Assembly (NCBI GenBank): GCA_036733985.1 | Contig: DAIMZM010000034.1 | Location: 1-22,053 of the forward strand | Direction: 5' to 3' | Length of the DNA stretch: 22,053 nt | Source: DAIMZM01 sp036733985 | GTDB taxonomy: Bacteria > Bacillota > Dehalobacteriia > UBA4068 | Shown here: piece by piece, positions 1-7,035 of the stretch | How positions within the stretch are numbered: position 1 is the first letter of the stretch | Layout: every line of letters begins with the position of its first letter | Made by a program: the position numbers and the translations under genes | The notes under the pieces: model-generated | What the model was told of the DNA's origin: nothing | Databases searched by the model: none | What the model saw: only the letters and a program-made list of their open reading frames with translations

Positions 1-1302
1 GCCAAAAACCAGGGGGAACCCGAGTTTCTCCAGGCCGTTGAAGAGGTAGTTCTGTCTTTAGCCCCCTTTATCGAAAAGAATCCCAAGTATGCTGAATACA
101 AAATCCTGGAACGTATGGTTGAGCCGGAACGGGTGATCATGTTCCGGATTCCCTGGGTGGATGATAAGGGCGAGATCCAGATCAACCGCGGCTACCGGGT
201 GCAGGCGAACAGCGCCATCGGCCCCTATAAGGGCGGCATGCGCTTCGATCCTTCCGTGAATCTGGGTATTTTGAAGTTCCTGGCTTTTGAGCAGACCCTC
301 AAAAACGCCCTGACCACCCTGCCCATGGGCGGCGGCAAGGGCGGCACCGACTTTGACGGCCGGGGCAAATCCGATAATGAAGTCATGCGCTTCTGCCAGG
401 CCCTGATGAATGAGCTGTTCCGCCACATCGGCCCCGACACCGACGTGCCCGCCGGCGATATCGGCGTGGGCGCCCGGGAAGTGGCTTATATGTTCGGCCA
501 GTACAAAAAGCTGATGAATGAATTCACCGGCGTTTTCACCGGCAAAGGCCGTCAGTTCGGCGGCAGCCTGATGCGGCCGGAAGCCACCGGCTACGGCGTC
601 ACCTATTTCTCCGAGCATATGCTGGCCACCAAGGGCATGACCCTGGAAGGCAAGACCGTGGTCAATTCCGGCGGCGGCAATGTGGGCACCTTCCTGATTG
701 AGAAAGTCAATTCCCTGGGCGGCAAAGTGGTCACCGTGGGCGATCCTTACGGCTATGTGTACGTGCCCCAGGGCATCAATGATGAAATGCTGGCTTTCCT
801 GAAGCCCCTCTGGACCGTGTACCGCCGGCCGATTAAGGATTTCGCCACCGAATTCGGCCTGGAATACCGGGAAGGCCGCAAGCCTTGGGAAGTGCCCTGC
901 GACGTGGCTTATCCCACCGCCACTCAGAACGAGATCAATGGCGAGGACGCCAAGATGCTGATCAAGAACGGCTGCAAATGCGTGTGCGAAGGCTCCAATA
1001 TGTCCTCCACCAAAGAGGCTGTGGACACTTTCCTGGAAGCCAAGATCCTCTACTCTCCGGGCAAGGCCTCCAATGCCGGCGGCGTGGCCGTCTCCGGTCT
1101 GGAAATGTCCCAGAACAGCATGCGCTACAACTGGACCAGCGAGGAAGTGGACAACAAGCTGCGCCAGATTATGGGCGATATCCATCAGACCTGCGTGGAG
1201 CAGGGCACTGAGAGCAAAGATTATATCAACTATGTTTACGGCGCCAATGTGGGCGGTTTCGTCAAGGTTGCCGACGCCATGATCGCTCAGGGCATTGTGT
1301 AA
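1..1302 (+). CDS. gdhA: NADP-type glutamate dehydrogenase, 5'-truncated by window edge
   Basis: Interconverts glutamate and 2-oxoglutarate plus ammonia in the cytoplasm, linking nitrogen assimilation to central carbon metabolism. The reading frame is open from base 1, so the upstream residues belong to the gene and the ATG at 115 is internal (a conserved MVEPERV segment). By remembered alignment to E. coli GdhA only about 15 N-terminal residues are missing. Visible family motifs are GPYKGGMRF, the lysine-containing PMGGGKGG, PAGDIGVGAREV, GGSLMRPEATGYG at the domain boundary, a Rossmann glycine motif (NSGGGNVG), and a C-terminal SNAGGVAVSGLEM and NYVYGANVGGFVKVADAM. The hexameric, NADP-linked small GDH class fits best; cofactor preference is inferred from family resemblance. 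A strong terminator follows, so it appears to end its transcription unit. Confidence 0.96.
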   Translation, partial: AKNQGEPEFLQAVEEVVLSLAPFIEKNPKYAEYKILERMVEPERVIMFRIPWVDDKGEIQINRGYRVQANSAIGPYKGGMRFDPSVNLGILKFLAFEQTLKNALTTLPMGGGKGGTDFDGRGKSDNEVMRFCQALMNELFRHIGPDTDVPAGDIGVGAREVAYMFGQYKKLMNEFTGVFTGKGRQFGGSLMRPEATGYGVTYFSEHMLATKGMTLEGKTVVNSGGGNVGTFLIEKVNSLGGKVVTVGDPYGYVYVPQGINDEMLAFLKPLWTVYRRPIKDFATEFGLEYREGRKPWEVPCDVAYPTATQNEINGEDAKMLIKNGCKCVCEGSNMSSTKEAVDTFLEAKILYSPGKASNAGGVAVSGLEMSQNSMRYNWTSEEVDNKLRQIMGDIHQTCVEQGTESKDYINYVYGANVGGFVKVADAMIAQGIV

Positions 1303-1327
1303 ACAATATCTTTCCAGGTATAGAAGA

Positions 1328-1360
1328 ATGCGGGGGCCCGTGCCTCCGCATTTTTTTCTT
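1328..1360 (+). terminator. Rho-independent terminator of gdhA
   Basis: A 9-bp stem (ATGCGGGGG paired with CCTCCGCAT, one G-T pair) with a 6-nt loop is followed directly by a run of six to seven T. It lies 25 bases after the gdhA stop codon. Confidence 0.9.
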
Positions 1361-1386
1361 GAATTTGGCGATGTTTATGTTATACT
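1359..1386 (+). promoter_or_regulatory. Predicted sigma-A-type promoter for the DUF1858 gene
   Basis: TTGAAT (1359-1364) and TATACT (1381-1386) are separated by 16 bases. The gene start lies about 60 bases downstream. The -35 element overlaps the tail of the gdhA terminator, so the two units are tightly packed. Confidence 0.55.
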
Positions 1387-1450
1387 GATAAAGGTCATAA
1401 TATGACGAGGACTGTCATCTGTTTGATTCAGAGATATTAGGAGGTAAGGT

Positions 1451-1648
1451 ATGGCGACTATTAGCAAGGATATGGGTATTATGGAAATCGTCCAGCAATG
1501 GCCGGAAACCGTTCAGATCCTGGCCGGAGCCGGTATGGGCTGCCTGGGCTGCGCCGCCGCCCATTTTGAGAGCCTGGAAGAGGGCGCTGTGGCCCATGGT
1601 ATTGATGTGGACGCGCTGGTAGAAGAATTAAACAAAGCCGTTCAGTAA
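1451..1648 (+). CDS. DUF1858-domain CxxC protein (hybrid-cluster-protein-associated redox family)
   Basis: A 65-residue protein that is essentially one DUF1858 domain. It shows the family pattern: an N-terminal helix (ISKDMGIMEIVQQWPET), then a glycine-rich turn with a CxxC pair (C31, C34 in GMGCLGCAAAHFESLEEGA), then a short alpha-helical tail with the DVDALVEELN signature. Proteins of this type are often encoded near hybrid cluster proteins or nitrogen/redox enzymes and are presumed to do thiol redox chemistry or bind metal, but the biochemical role is not settled. The start is fixed by a good Shine-Dalgarno (TAGGAGGT) about 7 bases upstream. It has its own promoter and terminator, so it looks monocistronic. 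No partner hybrid cluster protein is present in this window. Confidence 0.88.
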   Translation: MATISKDMGIMEIVQQWPETVQILAGAGMGCLGCAAAHFESLEEGAVAHGIDVDALVEELNKAVQ

Positions 1649-1677
1649 GCTGCCCCAAAGCGAAACCGGATAGGAAT

Positions 1678-1707
1678 AAGAGCGCCTTTTATAGGGCGCT
1701 TTTATTA
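1678..1707 (+). terminator. Rho-independent terminator after the DUF1858 gene
   Basis: AGCGCC (1681-1686) pairs with GGCGCT (1695-1700) around an 8-nt loop; the stem can extend by three further weak pairs (AAG with TTT). A T-rich tail TTTTATT follows. Confidence 0.75.
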
Positions 1708-1764
1708 TGCCGGGACAAATGGCGGCTGCCTGTTGCTAAAGGCGCCGCTGCGGCGGCCTTTGGG

Positions 1765-1799
1765 AAAAACCAGGCGGGCAGTTGCGGCTGCCCGCCTGG
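1765..1799 (-). terminator. Rho-independent terminator of the LysM gene (- strand)
   Basis: A perfect 12-bp inverted repeat (CCAGGCGGGCAG / CTGCCCGCCTGG) surrounds a 6-nt loop. Read on the - strand it is followed by five T, which is the expected arrangement for the leftward LysM gene ending at 1870. The 1708-1869 interval otherwise holds nothing I can support as coding. Confidence 0.75.
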
Positions 1800-1869
1800 C
1801 TGCCAATGGCTTTACCGGCGCCGAGCTTTTTGGTTTGGTTTTTTATCTGCCGAAAAGGCTGCCCGTTTG

Positions 1870-2718
1870 TTATTTGCGGCGTTTCGGCTGCTGCCGTCCC
1901 CGGACCGGATTCATGGGCATGATCATGGATTCGGGGATGATGATGCGGACGCCTTCCTCCAGGGGTTCATCCTTGGCATAGCTCAGGTTATAGTAGATCA
2001 GGCGGCTCATGGGCACCATGAACATCTGGGAAATCATTTCCAGGGTATCGCCCTCATTGGCCACATAGATGCAGGGGCGCACAGTGGGATCCTCTACGCA
2101 TTCCGGATACAGATCCGGGTCAAGCTCATCTTCCTCCACCATCCACCGCCCTGTTCTGATTACGGGGCAGGACGGCTGCTGGGGCCGGGGGCACTGGGGC
2201 CGGGCAGGGGGCTTGGGGCATTGGGGGCGGCAGGATGGCTTCTCCGGCCTGGGGCAAGGATCTTGCTTGGGGCATTGGGGGCGGCAGGGCGGCTTCTCCG
2301 GCTTAGGGCAAGGCTCCGGTTTGGGGCAGGGCCGCTGAGGCGGGCAAGGCCGCTGGGGCGGGCAGGGGGGACAGGGTTCCGGCTCCGGGCAAGGCCGCTG
2401 GGGCGGGCAAGGCGGGCAGGGGGGGCAGGGCGGGCAAGGCGGGGGCCCGGTGGGCTGGGGGGGCTTGGGCGCCGGGCTGCCAACCGGCGGCCGCTGGGGC
2501 TTGGTCGCCGGACTGCCAACCGGCGGCCGCTGGGGCTTGGATCCCGGAGGCTGGGATTTTGGCGACCAAATCTCCGGAATATTGATTTGGCTGCCGGCCA
2601 GGATAAAATTAGGATCAGTGATCTGTGGATTGGCGGCCAGCAGGGCGTCAAGACCTATATGATGTGCTTTGGCAATTTTCCATAGACTATCGCCTTTTTG
2701 TACCGTATATACGCGCAT
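1870..2718 (-). CDS. Double-LysM protein with a Pro/Cys-rich repetitive linker
   Basis: A 282-residue protein. Residues 2-49 are a typical LysM domain (YTVQKGDSLWKIAKAHH ... NPQITDPNFILAGSQINIPE). Residues 217-263 are a more divergent second LysM-like domain (YVANEGDTLEMISQMF ... RIIIPES). Between them lies a low-complexity region (about 52-185) of PCPPCPP, KPQRPPVGSPA and EKPxCRPQCPK units with 17 cysteines; two more cysteines precede the second LysM. The tail is basic (QQPKRRK). There is no signal peptide or membrane segment. The start at 2718 is chosen because GGGAGGTAAGA lies just upstream; an in-frame upstream ATG at 2841 has no such site. LysM domains bind N-acetylglucosamine polymers such as peptidoglycan. 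A leaderless, cysteine-rich LysM protein recalls spore-coat/cortex-interface proteins such as SafA, but that assignment is inference; a cytoplasmic or non-classically exported wall protein is also possible. Confidence 0.88.
   Translation of the reverse strand: MRVYTVQKGDSLWKIAKAHHIGLDALLAANPQITDPNFILAGSQINIPEIWSPKSQPPGSKPQRPPVGSPATKPQRPPVGSPAPKPPQPTGPPPCPPCPPCPPCPPQRPCPEPEPCPPCPPQRPCPPQRPCPKPEPCPKPEKPPCRPQCPKQDPCPRPEKPSCRPQCPKPPARPQCPRPQQPSCPVIRTGRWMVEEDELDPDLYPECVEDPTVRPCIYVANEGDTLEMISQMFMVPMSRLIYYNLSYAKDEPLEEGVRIIIPESMIMPMNPVRGRQQPKRRK
2211..2316 (-). repeat. Two tandem ~52-bp repeats (54-bp period) in the LysM-protein linker
   Basis: The stretches 2211-2262 and 2265-2316 are nearly identical; the 54-base period is 18 codons. 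They encode the two EKPxCRPQCPK units with flanking CPKP/CPRP, so the repeat keeps the reading frame. Confidence 0.8.
2471..2540 (-). repeat. Two tandem 34-bp repeats (36-bp period) in the LysM-protein linker
   Basis: 2471-2504 and 2507-2540 differ at one position only. The 36-base period is 12 codons and encodes the doubled KPQRPPVGSPA unit next to the first LysM domain. The near identity suggests recent in-frame duplication. Confidence 0.85.
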
Positions 2719-2796
2719 GGTCTTACCTCCCGAAAAAACCTCTTTTTCCGAGTATATTCCCGCGCCTTTCATTGGTGCTTGCCAGCCTGTGCTAAG

Positions 2797-2825
2797 AAAA
2801 TATATTTTCCAGCAGGTTTGTGCAA
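2797..2825 (-). promoter_or_regulatory. Tentative promoter of the LysM gene (- strand)
   Basis: Read on the - strand, TTGCAC (2825-2820) and TATTTT (2802-2797) are 17 bases apart, about 80 bases upstream of the chosen start. The -10 is only a 4/6 match. I found no equally good promoter for the divergent ylbF-like gene. Confidence 0.35.
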
Positions 2826-2907
2826 ATTTATAGAGAAACATATCTAGATTGGTAATGTAAGTAATTCATAATAAGTTCTATTGTTATTTCTTCCCTTAGG
2901 TGATATT

Positions 2908-3333
2908 ATGGTAAACATAAAAAAAGAGCCTCCAGAACTGAAGCTGACCGATTACCGCAATCTGATACGCAAGCAGGCTACTTGTTTAGCTGAAATGTTG
3001 CGGCAAAGCCCGGAATATCATCAATTCCAGCTGGCCAAGCAGAAACTGGAGGCGGATGACGAGAACGCCGCGATCCTGGCTGAGCTGCGGCAGCAGCAAA
3101 TGACGCTGAAAATGGCCTCCATGCTGGGAGAGGATGTCCGGGACGATATGGGGGATTTTGAAAACATGTTCATCCTGCTTTCCCAGGAGCCTTCCATCAG
3201 CGATTATTTGTTTGCCGAAGGGCGTTTGCTGCGTTTGATCAGCGAGGTGGAGCAGGTGTTCAGCGACAAACTGGAGTTATGGCAACTGGCTGAGGACGAC
3301 GGCGACATGCAGTATGATCTCAATTTGAATTAG
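2908..3333 (+). CDS. YlbF/YmcA family protein
   Basis: A 141-residue, largely helical protein with the family signature around residues 35-75 (SPEYHQFQLAKQKLEADDEN, then LRQQQMTLKMASMLG), and a C-terminal helical segment resembling the second half of YlbF-type proteins. In Bacillus subtilis YlbF and YmcA form, with YaaT, a complex that modulates RNase Y-dependent mRNA processing and affects competence, biofilm and sporulation. Which paralogue this represents (YlbF, YmcA or YheA-like) cannot be decided here. The start at 2908 is chosen over the in-frame TTG at 2881 because AGGTGAT lies just upstream of the ATG. The next gene, a Fur-family regulator, begins only 16 bases after the stop, suggesting co-transcription. 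Confidence 0.82.
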   Translation: MVNIKKEPPELKLTDYRNLIRKQATCLAEMLRQSPEYHQFQLAKQKLEADDENAAILAELRQQQMTLKMASMLGEDVRDDMGDFENMFILLSQEPSISDYLFAEGRLLRLISEVEQVFSDKLELWQLAEDDGDMQYDLNLN

Positions 3334-3349
3334 GGCCAAAAGGGGTATT

Positions 3350-3757
3350 ATGATGAACGATACCAAACAAAAACGGATGACCAGGCAAAAACGGGTGGTT
3401 TACGAGGTTTTATGCGCCACCACCAGCCACCCCACAGCGGATTGGCTTTATACCGAAGCCCGCAGGGAAATCCCGGATATCAGTTTAGGCACGATTTACC
3501 GCAATTTGCAGGTGCTTTTGGAAGAAGGCAAAATTCAGGAGCTGAATTATGGCAAAGGCCAGAGCCGCTTCGACGGCAATCCCCAGCCCCATTATCATTT
3601 TGTCTGCGAGCAGTGCGGCCAGGTATTGGATTTCCCCCATGACACGCCTCTGGTTGACCAGCAGGTGCTGGACGCCGCGCCGGGCACGGTCCGGGCCCAC
3701 CGCCTGGAATGTTACGGCATATGTGAGCATTGCCTTTCCGAGCAAAGTGTGATATAG
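3350..3757 (+). CDS. Fur-family metalloregulator, PerR-like
   Basis: A 135-residue DNA-binding repressor. Residues 8-65 form the winged helix (HPTADWLY, SLGTIYRNLQVLLEEG). The C-terminal half has two CxxC pairs (C86/C89 and C125/C128) that would hold the structural zinc. The regulatory metal ligands seen in B. subtilis PerR appear conserved by my alignment: H27, D75, H81, H83 and D94. The Asp at the last position (in QVLDF) rather than Glu is the PerR-type choice, which favours peroxide sensing through iron-catalysed histidine oxidation over pure iron sensing. Assignment to PerR rather than Fur is therefore supported but not proven. An AGGGG ribosome site precedes the ATG; a second ATG three bases on is equally possible. 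It is linked to the upstream YlbF-family gene. Confidence 0.9.
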   Translation: MMNDTKQKRMTRQKRVVYEVLCATTSHPTADWLYTEARREIPDISLGTIYRNLQVLLEEGKIQELNYGKGQSRFDGNPQPHYHFVCEQCGQVLDFPHDTPLVDQQVLDAAPGTVRAHRLECYGICEHCLSEQSVI

Positions 3758-3768
3758 TAAACTATACT
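3730..3768 (+). promoter_or_regulatory. Promoter with overlapping TATAGT-AA-ACTATA inverted repeat upstream of the TPR gene
   Basis: TTGCCT (3730-3735) and TATAGT (3753-3758) are 17 bases apart. The -10 forms one arm of the inverted repeat TATAGT-AA-ACTATA (3753-3766), which overlaps the stop codon of the PerR-like gene. An AT-rich dyad on a -10 box is a plausible operator; its 6-2-6 geometry does not exactly match the 7-1-7 Per/Fur box, so regulator identity is open. Confidence 0.45.
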
Positions 3769-3811
3769 GGTGCAAATGGGCCGGTAATCGTTTTCGAGGA
3801 GGAAATTCACC

Positions 3812-4555
3812 GTGTTTATGCAACGTATCCGCAGGGCCACCTACAAACACCGTAAATTGCTCATTGTTGTGGTGGCGGTTTTATGTATCGGTATGGTCAG
3901 CAGCTTTGCCTACTGGAATTCCGACAGCAACAAGGGCGGAAGCAGCACAGAAGTCAGCGCCGCGGATCAGGTGGCTGCTTACGAAACATACATCGCCGAT
4001 AATGAACCGGCGGATATGAGCAGCGTGGATTATGGCGGCGCAACCGGTATGGCCAGCATGTATATGCAGCTGTCCGAATATTGCCTGAAGGCTTACAGCG
4101 AGGCCCTTGCGGCCGGCAGCGCCCAGGCGGCTGATTATTCCGCCCGCAGCAGGGATGCCGCGGCCAAGGCGGCTGCGTATTATCTGATGGCTACCGATTT
4201 GGCGCCGGATACCATGAACGACCTGGCCATAGCCCAGCTTTATACCAACCGGGCCAATGCCCTGTTTTACGCCGGCGAGCTGGATCAGGCCCGGGCCCTG
4301 TTCGAGGAAGCGGTTGCCAAGGAGCCGGATGAATTCTCCGTACACGGTTCCTATGCGGGCTTTATCTTTAATGTGGACGGGCTGGAAGCCGCGGAGGCTT
4401 ACCTGAACGCCTATATGGCTGAGTTGGATACGGCCAGCGAGAATTATGCCAGCGCCGAGGAATTGCTGAATCGTTACCGGTTCTTGAACGACGTTTACGG
4501 CATGGGCGGCGGCGCTACCCCGGCAGAGCCGGAGCCTGAAGCGGCGGCTGAATAG
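3812..4555 (+). CDS. Membrane-anchored TPR-repeat protein
   Basis: A 247-residue protein with a short basic N-terminus (RIRRATYKHRK), one hydrophobic segment at about 16-35, then a soluble extracytoplasmic part. Residues about 139-172 match a tetratricopeptide repeat (AIAQLYTNRANALFYAGELDQARALFEEAV shows the spacing, split here as helix A and helix B), with less regular helical repeats before and after it. The C-terminus is an acidic Pro/Ala/Glu tail. TPRs mediate protein-protein contacts; no enzymatic domain is visible and the partner is unknown. GTG at 3812 is chosen because GAGGAGG lies 9 bases upstream; the in-frame ATG at 3818 would be 15 bases away. It follows the PerR-like gene by 54 bases containing a likely promoter, and ends at a strong hairpin. 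Confidence 0.8.
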   Translation: MFMQRIRRATYKHRKLLIVVVAVLCIGMVSSFAYWNSDSNKGGSSTEVSAADQVAAYETYIADNEPADMSSVDYGGATGMASMYMQLSEYCLKAYSEALAAGSAQAADYSARSRDAAAKAAAYYLMATDLAPDTMNDLAIAQLYTNRANALFYAGELDQARALFEEAVAKEPDEFSVHGSYAGFIFNVDGLEAAEAYLNAYMAELDTASENYASAEELLNRYRFLNDVYGMGGGATPAEPEPEAAAE

Positions 4556-4577
4556 CGTTCTTTTATATGCTAAAACG

Positions 4578-4612
4578 AAGTAGGGAACGCCGCGGCGTTC
4601 CCTACTTTAATC
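4578..4612 (+). terminator. Perfect 15-bp hairpin after the TPR gene
   Basis: Bases 4578-4607 are a perfect palindrome (AAGTAGGGAACGCCG and its complement). Only a short T run (TTTAAT) follows, so termination strength is uncertain. Confidence 0.65.
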
Positions 4613-4652
4613 TGCGGGGTTGAAGGGAAAGCAGCGGGGCGGGGGGCTGCCT

Positions 4653-5804
4653 ATGGATAACTGGGAGGAAAAAATTATTGCCTGGCGGCGGCAAATCCAC
4701 CGTTGGCCGGAGCTTTCCGGCGGGGAAAAGCAAACAGCCGCTTTTGTGGCCGGGCTGCTGCGGGGCTTTGGCCTTGCTGTGACGGAAGGGATCAACGGTT
4801 ATGGGGTGCTGGGCCTGCTCCGGGGAGATTCCGGCAAGAAATGCGCGGCGCTCCGGGCGGATCTGGACGCCCTGCCGATCAGGGAACAAAACAGCTGCCC
4901 CTACCGTTCAGAGATAGAGGGCGTTATGCATGCCTGCGGCCATGACGCCCATACCGCCATCGTACTGGGGGCGGCGGCCAAGCTCTCGGAAAATCCGCCG
5001 GCGGGGACGGTGAAATTTATCTTCCAGCCCCATGAGGAGCAGAAACCCGGCGGCGCACAGGGCATGATCGCCGCGGGGGTGCTGGAAAACCCCCGGGTGG
5101 ACGGCATCTTCGCCACCCATGTGCTGAACGATTATCCCCTGGGCAGCTTTGGCTTGCAGGCCGGGGCAATGATGGCGGCCAGCGATGATTTCATCCTGGA
5201 TATTGCCGGCCGGTCCGGGCATGGTTCCTGCCCCCAGCGGAGCATTGATCCTATTGTCATAGCGGGGCAGATTATCTCCGCGGCCCAGACCATTGTCAGC
5301 CGGCGCATCGATCCCCATTGCCCTGCTGTGCTCAGCTTTGGTTCTATCCATGGGGGCAATGCGCATAATGTGATACCTGAAAGCGTGCGCTTGACCGGTA
5401 CGGCCCGCAGCTTCGATCCGGAAATCCGCCGGCAGCTCCTGGCGGAATTGGGCCAGGTCTGCCAGGGGGTGGCGGCAGCCCTGGGCGGCCAGGCCCAGCT
5501 GCAAACCGTCGTCGGCTATCCACCCCTGCTGAACGACCCGGCCATGACGGAACGGCTGCGCCGGGCCATAGCGGGAGTGCCCGGGGCTGAGTCCCGGCCT
5601 GTGCCCCATCCGCCCTTGGGCGGCGAGGACTTTGCCCTGTTCTGCGCTGAGACCCCCGGCGCTTTCATGTTTACCGGCACCGGCAGCGGGGCGTGCCGGG
5701 CCGCCTGGCATCAGCCTGACTTTCAAATCGAGGAAGCCGCCCTGCCCCTGGCAGCCCGGGTGCTGGCCCAGGCCGCGGCCGCTTTGGCCAATGAAGACCG
5801 CTGA
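4653..5804 (+). CDS. M20-family amidohydrolase (aminoacylase/hippurate hydrolase type)
   Basis: A 383-residue metal-dependent hydrolase that would cleave N-acyl amino acids or similar amides. The di-metal site is visible: C95, H97 and H100 in HACGHDAH, the HEE triplet at 127-129 containing the catalytic Glu, H156 in ATHV, and H353 near the C-terminus. RADLDALPI (68-76), the dimerisation-domain GRSGHGS (186-192) and PLGGEDFA (321-328) are further family marks. Substrate (N-acetyl-diaminopimelate, indoleacetyl-amino acid, hippurate, other) cannot be told from motifs alone. ATG 4653 is chosen because a GGGGGG stretch lies 6 bases upstream; the TTG at 4620 would sit next to the preceding terminator hairpin. 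A small membrane exporter-family gene follows after 18 bases. Confidence 0.9.
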   Translation: MDNWEEKIIAWRRQIHRWPELSGGEKQTAAFVAGLLRGFGLAVTEGINGYGVLGLLRGDSGKKCAALRADLDALPIREQNSCPYRSEIEGVMHACGHDAHTAIVLGAAAKLSENPPAGTVKFIFQPHEEQKPGGAQGMIAAGVLENPRVDGIFATHVLNDYPLGSFGLQAGAMMAASDDFILDIAGRSGHGSCPQRSIDPIVIAGQIISAAQTIVSRRIDPHCPAVLSFGSIHGGNAHNVIPESVRLTGTARSFDPEIRRQLLAELGQVCQGVAAALGGQAQLQTVVGYPPLLNDPAMTERLRRAIAGVPGAESRPVPHPPLGGEDFALFCAETPGAFMFTGTGSGACRAAWHQPDFQIEEAALPLAARVLAQAAAALANEDR

Positions 5805-5822
5805 ACAGCACTGAGGTAGCTT

Positions 5823-6395
5823 ATGATTGATGGTTTGGTGGAATTTTTAGCGGGCATACCGCCCCTGTGGCGGGTTTTTTTTCTCTCCATGCTGCCGGTG
5901 GCGGAAATGCGGGTGGCTTTCCCCCTGGGCCTGGTCTGGGGCCTGGAGATCTGGCCGGCCTTCCTTTTTTCCATGCTGGGGAACGCGGTGCCCATTATCC
6001 CGTTGCTTCTGGTTTTAAAGCGGCTGTTGGCCTGGCTGGGCACCTTAGCCTGCTTCGCCCGGCCCTTGAAGCGGCTGACCCGCTATAATGAGCGGAATCA
6101 GAAGATGGTGCGCCGCTACGGGGTGCTGGGCCTGGCCGTGCTGGTGGCGGTGCCTCTGCCCGGCACCGGCGTCTGGAGCGGCTGCATGGCGGCGGCGCTG
6201 ATGGATATCCCGTTCATGCCCGCGCTGCTGGCCATCTGCGGCGGCGGCCTGATCGCCGGGGCCTTGGTGCTGATGGCCGTCAGCGGTGTGCTGGCGGTGG
6301 CGGAATTGCCCTATGGCCTATGGGTTCTGGCCGGGATTTTCCTGGCGGGTCTGATTATTTATTGGCTGCGCCGGAAAAAAAAGCGGCAAAAATAA
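5823..6395 (+). CDS. Small multidrug-export family membrane protein
   Basis: A 190-residue polytopic membrane protein with about five hydrophobic segments (roughly 13-35, 42-66, 100-122, 131-156 and 163-182) and a highly basic tail (RRKKKRQK). It carries the two family marks of the small multidrug export family (PF06695-like): PVAEMRVAFPLG (25-36) and PLPGTGVWSG (111-120). Despite the family name, a transport role is weakly established and no substrate can be given. A GAGG ribosome site lies 6 bases before the ATG. It is probably co-transcribed with the upstream M20 gene, and a strong terminator separates it from the dcw cluster. Confidence 0.85.
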   Translation: MIDGLVEFLAGIPPLWRVFFLSMLPVAEMRVAFPLGLVWGLEIWPAFLFSMLGNAVPIIPLLLVLKRLLAWLGTLACFARPLKRLTRYNERNQKMVRRYGVLGLAVLVAVPLPGTGVWSGCMAAALMDIPFMPALLAICGGGLIAGALVLMAVSGVLAVAELPYGLWVLAGIFLAGLIIYWLRRKKKRQK

Positions 6396-6456
6396 AGGGA
6401 ATTTAAGGCGAAAATCGGCAAGAATCTTCGCCCTACCTGATATGGAAATATGAACC

Positions 6457-6491
6457 AAGTCCAACCACTAGATCTAGTGGTTGGACTTTTT
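6457..6491 (+). terminator. Strong terminator upstream of the dcw cluster
   Basis: Bases 6457-6488 are a perfect 16-bp-arm palindrome centred on GATC, and a T5 run overlaps the end of the 3' arm. Flanking CTACCT (6433-6438) and AGGTAG (6492-6497) could add an outer helix. The rest of 6396-6600 has no gene. Confidence 0.85.
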
Positions 6492-6567
6492 AGGTAGAGA
6501 GGAAAAAATTTCACTGGCCAGCCCTTAAAAAAAGGAAATAAGGCCAGCACAGAGAATTACTAAACTC

Positions 6568-6597
6568 AAGTGGAGTAAAGTAGAGGAAAGTGGAGCA
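6568..6597 (+). promoter_or_regulatory. Three tandem 10-bp MraZ-box-like repeats overlapping the mraZ ribosome site
   Basis: AAGTGGAGTA, AAGTAGAGGA and AAGTGGAGCA follow one another without spacing, ending 3 bases before the mraZ ATG. MraZ is known to autoregulate by binding short direct repeats at about 10-bp pitch near its own start. GGAG of the third unit is also the likely Shine-Dalgarno. I could not pick out a convincing -35/-10 pair just upstream. Confidence 0.75.
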
Positions 6598-6600
6598 GAT

Positions 6601-7035
6601 ATGCTGATCGGGGAAATCACCCATGCCATAGATGAAAAGGGGCGCTATATCGTACCGTCCAAGTTCCGCGAGGATTTGGGCGAGCGCTTCATCATTTCCA
6701 AAGGCCAGGACGGCTGCTTGTACGCCTACCCCCTGGCGGTTTGGGAACAGACTGTGGCGGCGTTGAAACCCCAGCTGCGTTCAGATGACCCGCGGGCCAG
6801 GGCTTTTGCCCGCAATTTTTTCTCCCGGGCCGTGGAAGCCGAGGTGGATAAGCAATTTCGCGTTGTGCTACCCCAATTCCTGCGTGATTATGCCCAGCTG
6901 GAAAAAGAAATCGTCAGCGTGGGCGTTTCCGGCCGGGTGGAGATTTGGGATAAGGCGGCCTGGCAGCGCTTCACCGCCGCCACCCAGGACGTTTATGAAG
7001 AAGACGCCGCCCGCTATCTGGGCGCTTTCATCTGA
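6601..7035 (+). CDS. mraZ: Transcriptional regulator MraZ
   Basis: A 144-residue DNA-binding protein, the usual first gene of dcw clusters, acting on the promoter region of its own operon. It has the two SpoVT/AbrB-like half domains with their DxxxR marks: DEKGR (11-15) followed by YIVPSKFRE, and DKQFR (83-87) followed by VVLPQFLRDYA. Length and layout are normal. The ATG at 6601 is preceded at 5 bases by GGAG, which belongs to the repeat array. Its stop codon overlaps the rsmH start (TGATG), so translation of the two genes is probably coupled. It likely represses or tunes the downstream wall and division genes. Confidence 0.96.
   Translation: MLIGEITHAIDEKGRYIVPSKFREDLGERFIISKGQDGCLYAYPLAVWEQTVAALKPQLRSDDPRARAFARNFFSRAVEAEVDKQFRVVLPQFLRDYAQLEKEIVSVGVSGRVEIWDKAAWQRFTAATQDVYEEDAARYLGAFI

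Noticed and set aside
58..1185. 375-codon open frame on the - strand opposite gdhA
   Set aside because: It mirrors the conserved gdhA frame, has no ribosome site and no recognisable domain; it is a by-product of GC-rich codon use.
2161..2540. CRISPR-like array from the visible short repeats
   Set aside because: The repeats are in-frame codon repeats within one protein, with period 36 or 54 bases and no unique spacers.
1867..2685. 272-codon + strand frame rich in Gly/Arg/Leu across the LysM gene
   Set aside because: It is the complement of the Pro/Cys codon repeats. The - strand frame has two LysM domains and a good ribosome site.
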